Source: Streptomyces rimosus
GTDB lineage: Bacteria > Actinomycetota > Actinomycetes > Streptomycetales > Streptomycetaceae
NCBI RefSeq assembly: GCF_008704655.1
Contig: NZ_CP023688.1
Coordinates: forward strand, 5,501,001-5,565,000
Direction: 5' to 3'
Length of the DNA: 64,000 nucleotides
Below are positions 48,561-57,257 of this stretch, piece after piece. The translations under genes were made by a program, and so were the position numbers. The notes below the pieces were generated by a model. It had not been told where the DNA came from and made no database searches. It saw only the letters and a program-made list of their open reading frames with translations. Position 1 is the stretch's first letter; the number at the start of each line of letters is the position of its first letter.

Positions 48561-50087
48561 ATGGCCGAGCGCGAACACGAGCACGTACGGGTGGCGGTGA
48601 TCGGATCGGGGTTCGGGGGTCTGGGGGCGGCCGTACGGCTGCGGCGCCAGGGGATCACCGACTTCGTGGTCCTGGAGCGGGCCGGCTCGGTGGGCGGCAC
48701 CTGGCGTGACAACAGCTATCCGGGATGCGCGTGCGACGTGCCCTCGCACCTGTACTCGTTCTCCTTCGCGCCCAACCCCGAGTGGCCGCGCAACTTCTCC
48801 GGGCAGCCGCATATCCGCGCGTACCTGGAGCGGGTCACCGACACCTTCGGGCTGCGGCCGCACATCCGCTTCGACTCGGAGGTGCGCAGCCTGCGGTGGA
48901 ACGGGGAGGAGCTGTACTGGGAGGTGGAGACGGCCAGCGGGTCGCTGACCGCCGATGTGGTGGTGTCCGCGACCGGGCCGCTGTCCGACCCCAAGGTGCC
49001 GGACGTTTTGGGGCTGGACTCCTTCCCGGGCAAGGTCTTCCACTCCGCGCGCTGGGATCACGACTACGACCTGCGCGGCAAGCGCGTCGCGATGATCGGT
49101 ACGGGCGCCTCGGCGATCCAGATCGTGCCGTCCATACAACCGACGGTCGACCGGCTCACCCTCTTCCAGCGCACCCCGGCCTGGGTGCTGCCGCGCGCCG
49201 ACCGGAAGATCAGCGGCCTGGAGCGCTGGCTGCACGCCAAGGTGCCGGCGACCCGGGCCGCGCGCCGCGGGCTGCTGTGGGGGATCAGGGAGTTGCAGGT
49301 CAGCGCGTTCACCAAGCGGCCGAACGAGCTGGGCCTGATCGAGCGCCTGGCCAAGGGGCACATGAAGCGCTCCGTCAAGGATCCGGTGCTGCGGGCGAAG
49401 CTGACGCCGGACTACCGGATCGGGTGCAAGCGCATCCTGCTGTCGAACTCGTACTACCCGGCGCTCACGCAGCCGAATGTGGACGTGGTGGCAAGCGGTC
49501 TGAAGGAGGTCCGGGGCAAGGTGCTGGTCGCCTCGGACGGTACGGAGACCGAGGCCGACGCGATCGTCTTCGGTACGGGCTTCCACGTGACGGACATGCC
49601 GATCGCGCACCGCGTGACCGGCGCCAACGGCACCACGCTCGCCGAGGAGTGGAAGGACGGCATGGAGGCGCTGCGCGGCACGACCGCCGCCGGCTTCCCC
49701 AACTTCCTCACCATCATCGGGCCCAACACGGGGCTGGGGAACAGCTCGATGATCCTGATGATCGAGTCCCAGCTCAACTACCTGGTCGACTTCATGCGGC
49801 AGCTGGACGTACTGGGCGGGAAGATCGCGCTGAACGCCCGTCCTTCGGCGGTGCACGCCTGGACGCGCGGCGTCCAGAAGCGGATGGAGCGGACCGTGTG
49901 GAACACCGGGGGCTGCGACAGCTGGTACCTGGACTCCAACGGGCGCAACACGACCGCCTGGCCCGGCACCACGGCCGAGTTCCGTAAGGTGACGCGGCAG
50001 GTGGACCTCGCCGAGTACGAGGTGCTGCGCGTCCCGGCGGCCCGCAGGGGCGAGCGGTCCGCGCAGACCGTGAAGGCGGTGGCGTAA
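48561..50087 (+). CDS. Flavin-containing Baeyer-Villiger-type monooxygenase
   Basis: A 508-residue FAD/NADPH enzyme. VAVIGSGFGGLGAAVRL (GxGxxG at residues 15-20) binds FAD; the BVMO fingerprint FxGxxxHxxxW[PD] is present as FPGKVFHSARWDHD; VAMIGTGASAIQIVPSI is the second Rossmann motif. Such enzymes turn ketones into esters or lactones. Genes for a hydrolase and an SDR follow with overlaps. A mycobacterial counterpart of this order is mymA-lipR-sadH. ATG 48561 follows GGAGG with nine bases. Confidence 0.9.
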   Translation: MAEREHEHVRVAVIGSGFGGLGAAVRLRRQGITDFVVLERAGSVGGTWRDNSYPGCACDVPSHLYSFSFAPNPEWPRNFSGQPHIRAYLERVTDTFGLRPHIRFDSEVRSLRWNGEELYWEVETASGSLTADVVVSATGPLSDPKVPDVLGLDSFPGKVFHSARWDHDYDLRGKRVAMIGTGASAIQIVPSIQPTVDRLTLFQRTPAWVLPRADRKISGLERWLHAKVPATRAARRGLLWGIRELQVSAFTKRPNELGLIERLAKGHMKRSVKDPVLRAKLTPDYRIGCKRILLSNSYYPALTQPNVDVVASGLKEVRGKVLVASDGTETEADAIVFGTGFHVTDMPIAHRVTGANGTTLAEEWKDGMEALRGTTAAGFPNFLTIIGPNTGLGNSSMILMIESQLNYLVDFMRQLDVLGGKIALNARPSAVHAWTRGVQKRMERTVWNTGGCDSWYLDSNGRNTTAWPGTTAEFRKVTRQVDLAEYEVLRVPAARRGERSAQTVKAVA

Positions 50088-51067
50088 TGGCACCGACCCC
50101 CATGGCCGCCGGACCGTACGCGCCGCCCGCGCCGCGCCGGCAGCTGACCGCGGCCTCGGCCGACGGGTCCCGGCTGTACGTGGAGGTCCACGGGCCGGAC
50201 GGCGCCGAGGCCCCCGCCGTCGTCCTCTCGCACGGCTGGACCTGCTCGACCGCCTTCTGGGCCCCCGTCGTACGGGACCTGGCCGCCGACCACAAGGTCA
50301 TCGTCTACGACCAGCGGGGACACGGCCGTACCCCTGCCGTCGGCCCCCGCGGCTACACCACCACCGCGCTCGCCGACGACCTGGTGGCCGTGCTCGGCGC
50401 GGCGCTGGAGCCGGGGGAGCGGGCCGTGCTGGCCGGGCACTCCATGGGCGGCATGACGATGATGGCCTCCGCCGGGCGCCCGGAGTTCCGGGAGCGGGCC
50501 GCCGCCGTCCTGCTGTGCAACACCGGCAGCGCGAACCTGTCGGCGGAGTCGCTGGTCATCCCGCTGCGCTCGCCGGGCGGGCGGCGCGTCGCGCATCAGG
50601 TCATCCTCGGGTCGCGGGCGCCGCTCGGGCCGGTCACCGCGCTCGCCCAACGGATCCTGAAGTACGCGACGATGGGCCCGGCCGCGACCCCCGAGCAGGT
50701 CGAGGCGTGCGCGCGGATCGTGCACGCCTGCCCGTCGGGGGTGCGGTCCCGGTGGGGCAAGGTCCTGGCCGGACTCGAACTGACCGGTGAGGCGGCGCGG
50801 CTGGACGTACCGACCGCCGTCATCGCGGGCACCGCCGACCGGCTCACCCCGATCGTGCAGTCCCGCCGGCTGGCCTCCGTACTGCCGGACTTCCTCGGGC
50901 TGACCGAGCTGCCGGGCACCGGACACATGACGCCGATCGAGGAGCCGGACGTGGTCATCGGCCGTATCCGGGAGCTGGTCCGGGACCACCTCCGGGACGA
51001 CGGGGCGACGGCCGCCGAGACGAACACGCCTGCCCACCCCACCGCCGAGGAGAAGAAGACCGCATGA
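50087..51067 (+). CDS. Alpha/beta hydrolase
   Basis: A 326-residue hydrolase. VVLSHGWTCSTAFWAPVVRDL gives the oxyanion HGW, LAGHSMGGMTMM the nucleophile Ser, AGTADRLTP the Asp and GTGHMTPIEEP the His. It would cleave the ester made by the upstream monooxygenase. Its ATG shares one base with the BVMO stop (TAATG), and it overlaps the SDR gene by four bases. There is no signal peptide. The last 25 residues form a Thr/Glu/Lys tail. Confidence 0.9.
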   Translation: MAPTPMAAGPYAPPAPRRQLTAASADGSRLYVEVHGPDGAEAPAVVLSHGWTCSTAFWAPVVRDLAADHKVIVYDQRGHGRTPAVGPRGYTTTALADDLVAVLGAALEPGERAVLAGHSMGGMTMMASAGRPEFRERAAAVLLCNTGSANLSAESLVIPLRSPGGRRVAHQVILGSRAPLGPVTALAQRILKYATMGPAATPEQVEACARIVHACPSGVRSRWGKVLAGLELTGEAARLDVPTAVIAGTADRLTPIVQSRRLASVLPDFLGLTELPGTGHMTPIEEPDVVIGRIRELVRDHLRDDGATAAETNTPAHPTAEEKKTA

Positions 51068-51945
51068 GCGTACGCAGGAGCCTGGAGGGGCAGGTCGCCG
51101 TCGTCACCGGCGCGGCGCGCGGGGTCGGCGAACTCCTCGCCCGCAAGCTGTCCGCGCGCGGCGCCACGCTCGCGCTGGTCGGCCTGGAGCCGGAGGAACT
51201 GGCGCGGGTGGCCGCCGCGTTGCACGGCGAGGCCGCGCACTGGCACGCCGATGTGACCGACCACGAGGCGATGGCCGAGGTGGCGCGCGAGGTCAAGGCG
51301 CGCTTCGGCAAGGTGGACATCGTGGTCGCCAACGCCGGGGTCGCCTCCGGCGGCCCGTTCGTGGACTCCGACCCGGTGTCCTGGCGGCGGGTCATCGAGG
51401 TGAACCTGATCGGCGGCGCCGTCACCGGGCGGGCGTTCCTGCCGGTCCTGATGGAGTCGCGCGGCTACTTCCTCCAGATAGCCTCGCTCGCCGCCGTCAC
51501 CCCGGCGCCGATGATGACCGCGTACTGCGCCTCCAAGTCCGGCGTCGAGGCGTTCGCGCACAGCCTGCGCGCCGAGGTCGGCCACAAGGGCGTACGGGTC
51601 GGCGTCGGCTATCTGAGCTGGACCGATACGGACATGGTGCGCGGCGCGGACGCGGACGACGTGATGCGCGAGCTGCGCCAGCGGCTGCCCTGGCCGTCGA
51701 ACAAGACGTATCCGCTGAGCCCGGCCGTGGACCGGCTCGTGGCGGGCATCGAGCGCCGTTCCCCGCATGTGTACGGGCAGTGGTGGCTGCGCGGCATGCA
51801 GGCGGTGCGCGGCTGTCTGCCGTCCGTCATCGGCACCATGGGGCAGCGCGAGATGCGCCGCTTCGGGAGCCGGATCGAAGGGCTGCGGGTGGGGCTGGTC
51901 GGCGCGGGCGGGGAGGCGGACGAGAAGGCCCGTACGAACCGCTGA
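51064..51945 (+). CDS. Short-chain dehydrogenase/reductase
   Basis: A 293-residue SDR. AVVTGAARGVGELLA is the TGxxxGxG cofactor motif, NAGVASGGPF follows, and the catalytic Ser, Tyr and Lys lie in LQIASLAAVTPAPMMTAYCASKSGVEAFAHSL (YxxxK). An extended C-terminal region of about 70 residues (LPWPSNKTYPLSPAVDRLVAGIERRSPHVYGQWWLRGMQAVRG) resembles the mymA-operon SDR. ATGA overlap with the hydrolase suggests coupled translation. It would oxidise the alcohol product of the pathway. Confidence 0.9.
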   Translation: MSVRRSLEGQVAVVTGAARGVGELLARKLSARGATLALVGLEPEELARVAAALHGEAAHWHADVTDHEAMAEVAREVKARFGKVDIVVANAGVASGGPFVDSDPVSWRRVIEVNLIGGAVTGRAFLPVLMESRGYFLQIASLAAVTPAPMMTAYCASKSGVEAFAHSLRAEVGHKGVRVGVGYLSWTDTDMVRGADADDVMRELRQRLPWPSNKTYPLSPAVDRLVAGIERRSPHVYGQWWLRGMQAVRGCLPSVIGTMGQREMRRFGSRIEGLRVGLVGAGGEADEKARTNR

Positions 51946-52079
51946 GGCCGGTGCGCGGTGCTCCGTAGCGCTGCGCCGCAGCCGTTCCGTAACGCCGTGA
52001 ATTGATCGAAATGCGTGCGGTGTCCCTGCGTGCGAGGCTGGTCGGGGCCCACCCCGAGCACCCTCCAGGAGGGAACAGC

Positions 52080-52274
52080 ATGGGCATCAAGGATCAGTCC
52101 GAGGATAGGAAAGCGCAGCTTCGGGAGAAGGCGGAACAGCGCGGCCGGCAGGGCCGGGAGGAGGCGAGCGGGCGCGCGCAGCAGGCCCGTGAGCAGGCCC
52201 GCGACCGAGAGGAGCAGGCCCGCCAGCAGGTCGCGGACGCCGAGCAGGACGCCCGGGACACGTTCAAGGGCTGA
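52080..52274 (+). CDS. Small highly charged helical protein
   Basis: A 64-residue protein, about half Glu, Arg, Gln and Asp, reading MGIKDQSEDRKAQLREKAEQ with a long continuous helix to DTFKG. It resembles small CsbD-like or stress-induced helical proteins of Streptomyces, with no catalytic motif. ATG 52080 has GGAGG nine bases upstream. A terminator lies after its stop, so it forms its own transcript. Confidence 0.7.
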   Translation: MGIKDQSEDRKAQLREKAEQRGRQGREEASGRAQQAREQARDREEQARQQVADAEQDARDTFKG

Positions 52275-52302
52275 CGCGCGTACCGCACGCTGCGCGCGTC
52301 CT

Positions 52303-52336
52303 GAGGGGTGCACCCGTAGCGTCGGGTGCACCCCTC
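52303..52336. terminator. Hairpin terminator
   Basis: GAGGGGTGCACCCG and CGGGTGCACCCCTC form a perfect 14-bp stem with a six-base loop between the convergent small helical protein and L,D-transpeptidase genes. Confidence 0.85.
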
Positions 52337-52353
52337 AACCTGTACATCCCGGG

Positions 52354-52962
52354 CTACTTGACGACCTTGAGCGTCGCCGGCCACCCGTACCGCTCCGCCG
52401 CCGCGAACAAGTGCTTCACGTCCGCCGGGGCCAGCTTGACGCAGCCCAGCGAGTGGTAGTCGCTGTCGCCGTCCCAGCGGAACGGGCTGTCGCGGCCCGG
52501 CACCGCGATGCCCTGGGTGCCGTCCGAGCGCATCTCGCTGTGCAGGAACAGCGCGGTGCGCCGGGTCCGGCCGTCCCGGCACGTCTTGTCCGCGAGGCGG
52601 ATCGCGTATCCGTTGATGCCGTCGCGCCCGCCCTTCTTGCGCGTGGTGTGCCCGAGGATGCGGTACGTGCCGTCCGGCACCCAGCCCTTGTTCCGCGCGC
52701 ACTCGTCGCGGCCCGCCGTACCGCCCTGCCCGGAACCGGCGCGGTAGTCGGCCAGCACCTTGCCCGTGCCGGACTGTACGAGGCGGACCCGGGAATCGGC
52801 CGGGTCGCGGTGATTCTTGTCGAAGAGCAGGTGGGTGCCGCCGTCCCGGGCGGAGGGGGCGGTGGGTCCGGTGGGTCCGGTGGCGTGGGCGGGTGTCGTG
52901 GTGAGCCCGGCCGTCAACGCCGCGGTGGCGGCCAGTGACGCTGTGCATATGCGCGTGCCCAT
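52354..52962 (-). CDS. Secreted L,D-transpeptidase family protein
   Basis: A 202-residue exported protein. The signal peptide is MGTRICTASLAATAALTAG to PAHA. The YkuD-like domain has YRILGHTTRKKGG, ALFLHSEMRSDGTQGIAVPG and the catalytic motif SDYHSLGCVKL, with Cys174. L,D-transpeptidases form 3-3 cross-links in peptidoglycan or attach proteins. The ATG at 52960-52962 has AGGAG nine bases upstream. Length is short, without a separate Ig-like domain. The next upstream gene is the tricorn-type protease. Confidence 0.85.
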   Translation of the reverse strand: MGTRICTASLAATAALTAGLTTTPAHATGPTGPTAPSARDGGTHLLFDKNHRDPADSRVRLVQSGTGKVLADYRAGSGQGGTAGRDECARNKGWVPDGTYRILGHTTRKKGGRDGINGYAIRLADKTCRDGRTRRTALFLHSEMRSDGTQGIAVPGRDSPFRWDGDSDYHSLGCVKLAPADVKHLFAAAERYGWPATLKVVK

Positions 52963-52993
52963 GCAGGAACTCCTGTCGGTGTGCGGTCGGTGC

Positions 52994-55900
52994 TCAGCCG
53001 CTGCGGGGCGGCAGTTCGGGGCGCCGCCGGTCCGGTACGTCCGACAGGTCCGGCGGTTCCGTGGCGGGGTGGCGCTCCAGCAGGTCGAGTGCGGTACGGA
53101 CGGCGACGCCGAGCTGCGGGTGGCGACCCTCGGCCCAGTCCAGCGGCGAGCGGGGCGCCTCGATGTCCGGCTCGACACCGTGGTTCTCCACGCCCCAGCC
53201 GTACGCGTCGAACCAGGCGGCGTTCATCGGCACCGTGATGTACGTACCGTCCCCGAGCCGGTGCCGCCCGGTCATCCCGACCACGCCGCCCCAGGTGCGC
53301 AGGCCCACGACCGGGCCGATGCCCTGCAGTTTGAACGCGGCGGTGATCATGTCGCCGTCGGAGGAGGTCATCTCGTCGGCGACCGCGACGACCGGGCCGC
53401 GCGGCGCGTTGCTGGCGTAACTGACCGGCTGGGCGTCGCGGGTGAGGTCCCAGCCGACGATGGTGCGGGTCAGCTTCTCCACGACCAGCTCGGAGATGTT
53501 GCCGCCGGCGTTGCCCCGTACGTCCACGATCAGCGCGGGCCGGGAGACCTCCATGCGCAGGTCGCGGTTGAACTGCGCCCAGCCGGAGCCGCCCATGTCG
53601 GGGATGTGGAGGTAGCCGCACTTGCCGTCGCTCAGTTCCCGTACGACCGCGCGGCGCTTGGCGACCCAGTCCTGGTAGCGCAGCGGCCGTTCGTCGATCA
53701 GCGGGACCACGGCCACCCGTCGTGAAGGGCCGCCGCCCTCGGGCGCAAAGGTCAGCTCCACGGTGGTGCCCCCGGCCGCGGCCAGCAGGGCGTACGGACC
53801 GGCCACCGGATCGACCCGGCGGCCGTCCACGTGGGTGAGGGCTGCGCCCTCGCGGATGCCCGTACCGGCCAGCGGGGAGCGGGCCCGGGAGTCGGAGGAG
53901 TCGCCGGGCAGGATGCGGCTCACCACCCAGTAGCCGTCCTTGAGGACGAAGTTGGCGCCGAGCAGGCCGATCGCGCGCTGGTAGTGCGGCGGGCCCTCGT
54001 TGCGCTTGCCGGCCGTCACGTACGCGTGCGAGGTGCCCAGCTCGCCCAGCACCTCGCGCAGCAGGTCGGCGAACCCGTCGGGGGAGGCGACCCGTTCGAC
54101 CAGCGGCCGGTACTGGTCGAGCACCCCGTCCCAGTCCACGCCGGACAGCCCCGGGTCCCAGAAGTACGCGCGGATGATCCGGCCCGCCTCGTCGTACGCC
54201 TGGCGCCACTCGGCGGGCGGGTCCACGTCGTGCAGGATGCGCCGCGGGTCCAGATGGACCGTGGAGTCGGCGTCCGGCGGCTCGGTCGCGGGCACCGCCC
54301 GCAGGTCGCCCTCGTCGTTGACGACCAGCCGGGTGCCGTCGCCGCTGAGCGCGTACGAGTCGATGGCGCCGGTCAGTTCGGTGCGCTTGGCCTTGACCAG
54401 GTCGAAGTGCTCCAGCGTCGGCTGGCCCGAGGTGTTGTCGGGGTTGGCGAAGGTCTCGCCGAGCGCGCCGGAGATCGGCCAGCGCAGCCAGACCAGCCCG
54501 CCCCCGGCGACCGGGCGCAGCGCCGAGTACTTGGACGCCGACACCGGGAACGGCGTCACCCGGCTCGCCAGCCCCTCCACCTCGACCAGCGCCGTGCCCT
54601 CGGCCGTCACCGGGGCCTCCGCCGGGTCCAGGCCGCCCGCCGCGGGGCGTCCGTCGGCGGACAGCTGGAAGGGGGAGGGCGTCGCGGAGGACAGCGGTAC
54701 GAGGTAGGGGCGGCAGCCGAGCGGGAAGGACAGGTCGCCGGTGTGCACGTCGTAGACCGGGTCGAAGCCGCGCCAGGACAGGAACGCGAGGTAGCGGCCG
54801 TCCCGGGTGAAGACCGGCTGTTCGTCCTCGAAGCGGCCGTTGGTGACGTCCACGACGGTGCCGGCGCCCTCGCCGTCCCCGGCTCCGTCGGTACCGGTCA
54901 GCCGGGCGATCTTGATGCTGCGCAGCGTCCGGCCGATGCCCGGGTGGGACCAGGTCAGCCAGCCCGAGTCGGGGGAGAAGGCCAGGTCGCGGACGGGGCC
55001 GTTGACCGACTTGACCAGCTCGGTGACCCGGCCCTCGCCGTCGCCGTCCGAGGCGTCGACGAGCAGCAGCCGCCCGTCGTGCGCGGCCACCGCCAGCCGC
55101 TCCCCGTCCGGCGCCGCGACCAGCTCGTGGACGCGGCCCAGCCGCCCGGCCGCCAGGCGGCGCGGCTCGCGCGGGATGCCGGCCTTGGGCAGGTCGGCGA
55201 TCTCGATCGCGTCGTCGCCCTCGGCGTCGGTGATATAGGCGATCCGCCCGGTGGAGCCCAGCATCTCGGGCAGCCGGACGCGTACCCCCGGCTCGTCGTG
55301 GATGGTGCGGGCCGGGCCGTCGCGGTGGGTGAGCCAGTACAGGCTGCCGCGCACGCCGACGGCGCTGGCCCGTCCGGTGGTGTCCACCGCGAGGGAGGTG
55401 ATGTGCGAACCGGCCGGTACCTGGTACGTACGGCGCCCGGCCCGCGGACCGCCCAGGCGCACCTGAAGGCGGCTCGGTTTGCCGGTCGGGCTCAGGCCGT
55501 CCACCAGCCACAGGTCGCCGCCGCACTGGTAGACGATGCGCTGCCCGTCGGTGGACGCGTGCCGGGCGTAGAAGTCGGCGTGGTCGGTGTGCCGCCGCAG
55601 GTCCGTGCTGTCCGGCTTGCAGGAGTAGACGTTGGCGACGCCCTCGTGGTCGGAGAGGAACGCGATCCGGTCACCCACGAACATCACCGCGTCCAGGTGC
55701 CCGCACAGGTCCGGCAGCAGCCGGGTGCCGTGCAGCCACATCCGGCCCATCGCGCCGCCGCGGTAGCGCTTCCAGGAGGCGGGCTCGTGCGGCGGCTTGC
55801 CGGTCAGCAGCAGCGTGCGGCGCTCGACCGTGTCGTCGTGGTTGCCGTCGGGGCCGCCGTCGGCGACGTTCCCGTACGGATGGCCGTCGCCCTCCAGCCG

Positions 55901-56359
55901 GTGCCCGTCGGCGGCGAAGTCGGCGACCGCGATGTCCGAGACCGGGCCCCAGGGCAGCCGCCCGCCGGGGCTGCCGTCCGTCGGGACGCTGTAGGCCCAG
56001 GAGTAGTACGAGAAGGGCTGGCCGTGCGAGGAGACCGCCAGGATCTGGCCGTCCGGGGTCCAGCCGCAGACGCGGGCGTCGGTGCTCCCCCAATAGGTGA
56101 GGCGGCGGGCCGGGCCGCCCTCCACCGGGGCGAGGTGGATCTCGGGGTCGAGACTGCGCCAGGTGGTGAAGGCGAGGTGTCTGCCGTCCGGGGAGAACCG
56201 CGGGTGGCTGACCCGGGTGCGGTCGACCGTCAGCCGCCAGGCCCGGGGGGCATCGCCGCCGTCCGTGGTCAGCGGTGCCACCCAGAGGTCGTCCTCGGCG
56301 GCGAAGCACAGCATCTCGCCGTGGAGATGCGGGAACCGGAGATACGCGCCGTCACTCAC
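52994..56359 (-). CDS. Tricorn-type S41 protease
   Basis: A 1121-residue cytosolic protease. The first 650 residues form beta-propeller repeats such as VSHPRFSPDGRHLAFTTWR and FEDEQPVFTRDGRYLAFLSWRGFDPVYDV; then come the C1 helical domain, a PDZ (RSPLAGTGIREGAALTHVDGRRVD), and the C2 catalytic domain. The tricorn residues are visible: Ser-His in GTSHAYVT, nucleophile Ser in DEMTSSDGDM and Glu in WGVENHGVEPD. Tricorn trims peptides produced by proteasomes. The GTG start at 56357-56359 gives SDGAYLRFPHLHGE, the usual beginning; no strong ribosome site precedes it. The gene is divergent from TetR. Confidence 0.93.
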   Translation of the reverse strand: MSDGAYLRFPHLHGEMLCFAAEDDLWVAPLTTDGGDAPRAWRLTVDRTRVSHPRFSPDGRHLAFTTWRSLDPEIHLAPVEGGPARRLTYWGSTDARVCGWTPDGQILAVSSHGQPFSYYSWAYSVPTDGSPGGRLPWGPVSDIAVADFAADGHRLEGDGHPYGNVADGGPDGNHDDTVERRTLLLTGKPPHEPASWKRYRGGAMGRMWLHGTRLLPDLCGHLDAVMFVGDRIAFLSDHEGVANVYSCKPDSTDLRRHTDHADFYARHASTDGQRIVYQCGGDLWLVDGLSPTGKPSRLQVRLGGPRAGRRTYQVPAGSHITSLAVDTTGRASAVGVRGSLYWLTHRDGPARTIHDEPGVRVRLPEMLGSTGRIAYITDAEGDDAIEIADLPKAGIPREPRRLAAGRLGRVHELVAAPDGERLAVAAHDGRLLLVDASDGDGEGRVTELVKSVNGPVRDLAFSPDSGWLTWSHPGIGRTLRSIKIARLTGTDGAGDGEGAGTVVDVTNGRFEDEQPVFTRDGRYLAFLSWRGFDPVYDVHTGDLSFPLGCRPYLVPLSSATPSPFQLSADGRPAAGGLDPAEAPVTAEGTALVEVEGLASRVTPFPVSASKYSALRPVAGGGLVWLRWPISGALGETFANPDNTSGQPTLEHFDLVKAKRTELTGAIDSYALSGDGTRLVVNDEGDLRAVPATEPPDADSTVHLDPRRILHDVDPPAEWRQAYDEAGRIIRAYFWDPGLSGVDWDGVLDQYRPLVERVASPDGFADLLREVLGELGTSHAYVTAGKRNEGPPHYQRAIGLLGANFVLKDGYWVVSRILPGDSSDSRARSPLAGTGIREGAALTHVDGRRVDPVAGPYALLAAAGGTTVELTFAPEGGGPSRRVAVVPLIDERPLRYQDWVAKRRAVVRELSDGKCGYLHIPDMGGSGWAQFNRDLRMEVSRPALIVDVRGNAGGNISELVVEKLTRTIVGWDLTRDAQPVSYASNAPRGPVVAVADEMTSSDGDMITAAFKLQGIGPVVGLRTWGGVVGMTGRHRLGDGTYITVPMNAAWFDAYGWGVENHGVEPDIEAPRSPLDWAEGRHPQLGVAVRTALDLLERHPATEPPDLSDVPDRRRPELPPRSG

Positions 56360-56433
56360 GCACCCATGGTTTCGGCGCGGGTGGGACGAGGCAACTCGGC
56401 CGGGGCCCGTGTTTCCGTGACACAGACCACCAT

Positions 56434-56503
56434 CGAAACGTTTCCGTTTCGCTGGAGCCGGGGGTACGGTCGAGCCGTACGCAAGCTGTACGAAACCGTT
56501 TCG
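56434..56503 (+). promoter_or_regulatory. GAAAC/GTTTC operators upstream of TetR-MMPL
   Basis: CGAAAC-GTTTCC-GTTTCG (56434-56451) and CGAAACCGTTTCG (56491-56503) are palindromes with the same arms. The first overlaps the divergent spacer near the protease start, the second lies 33 bases before the tetR start. Two identical-arm palindromes before a TetR gene are typical of its own operators. Confidence 0.65.
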
Positions 56504-56536
56504 TTCCGCTGAGAATCGCCGAGGAGGTGTGCCGCG

Positions 56537-57109
56537 ATGGGCCGCAGCCGGCTGACCCCCGAGCGCGAGGCCGAGCTGTACTCGGCCGTGCTCGCCCTGC
56601 TGCGCGAGGTCGGTTACGACGCCCTGACCATGGACGCCGTCGCCGCCCGCACCCGCGCCAGCAAGGCCACCCTGTACCGCCAGTGGCAGGGCAAACCGGA
56701 GCTGGTCGCCAGGGCGCTGGACCACTACAAGCCCGTACGGGTCGCGGACATCGACACCGGCAGCCTGCGCGGCGACCTCCAGGCGATGGTCGCCCGCGAC
56801 GACGACTGCCGGATGGAGCAGGACTCCGCGCTGATCCGGGGCCTGGCGCGGGCCGCGCACGACAACCCGGACCTCCACCGGGCGCTGCGCGAGCTGCTCA
56901 TCGGGCCCGAGATCAGCGGGCTGGACGCGATGCTCGCGCGCGCCGTGGACCGCGGCGAGATCCCCGCGGACCGCCCCGCGCTCGGCTTCGTACCGCACAT
57001 GCTGATCGGTGCCTTCGTCGCCCGGCAGCTCATCGAGGACCGGCCCGCCGACCGGGCGTTCCTCGCCGACTACATCGACGCCGTGGTCCTCCCCGCCCTC
57101 GGCGTCTGA
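56537..57109 (+). CDS. TetR family regulator
   Basis: A 190-residue repressor. The HTH reads LREVGYDALTMDAVAARTRASKATLYRQWQGKPELVARAL, a complete TetR_N domain. The ligand region has DNPDLHRALRELLIGPEISGLDAMLARAVDRGEIP, as in TetR_C_16-type members. It is 148 bases upstream of the MMPL gene on the same strand; TetR-MMPL pairs typically regulate lipid or drug export. ATG 56537 has GAGGAGG upstream. Confidence 0.9.
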   Translation: MGRSRLTPEREAELYSAVLALLREVGYDALTMDAVAARTRASKATLYRQWQGKPELVARALDHYKPVRVADIDTGSLRGDLQAMVARDDDCRMEQDSALIRGLARAAHDNPDLHRALRELLIGPEISGLDAMLARAVDRGEIPADRPALGFVPHMLIGAFVARQLIEDRPADRAFLADYIDAVVLPALGV

Positions 57110-57257
57110 CGGCTCCGGCCCGCCCGGCCGGAGCCCCGTCCCCACCCCCACTCCCCGCACCCCCCCACAACGGCAGCACTCGACGCGCCGCTCTCGTCGT
57201 CGGGCCGGCTCCACACGCCCTTGTACGTCCTTCATCCCGACGGGAGCGCCCCTTCTC

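Noticed and set aside
52914..55526. Long minus-strand frame of 870 codons and plus-strand frame of 893 codons in the tricorn region
   Set aside because: Both are shadow frames of the tricorn gene caused by high third-position GC; they lack domains.
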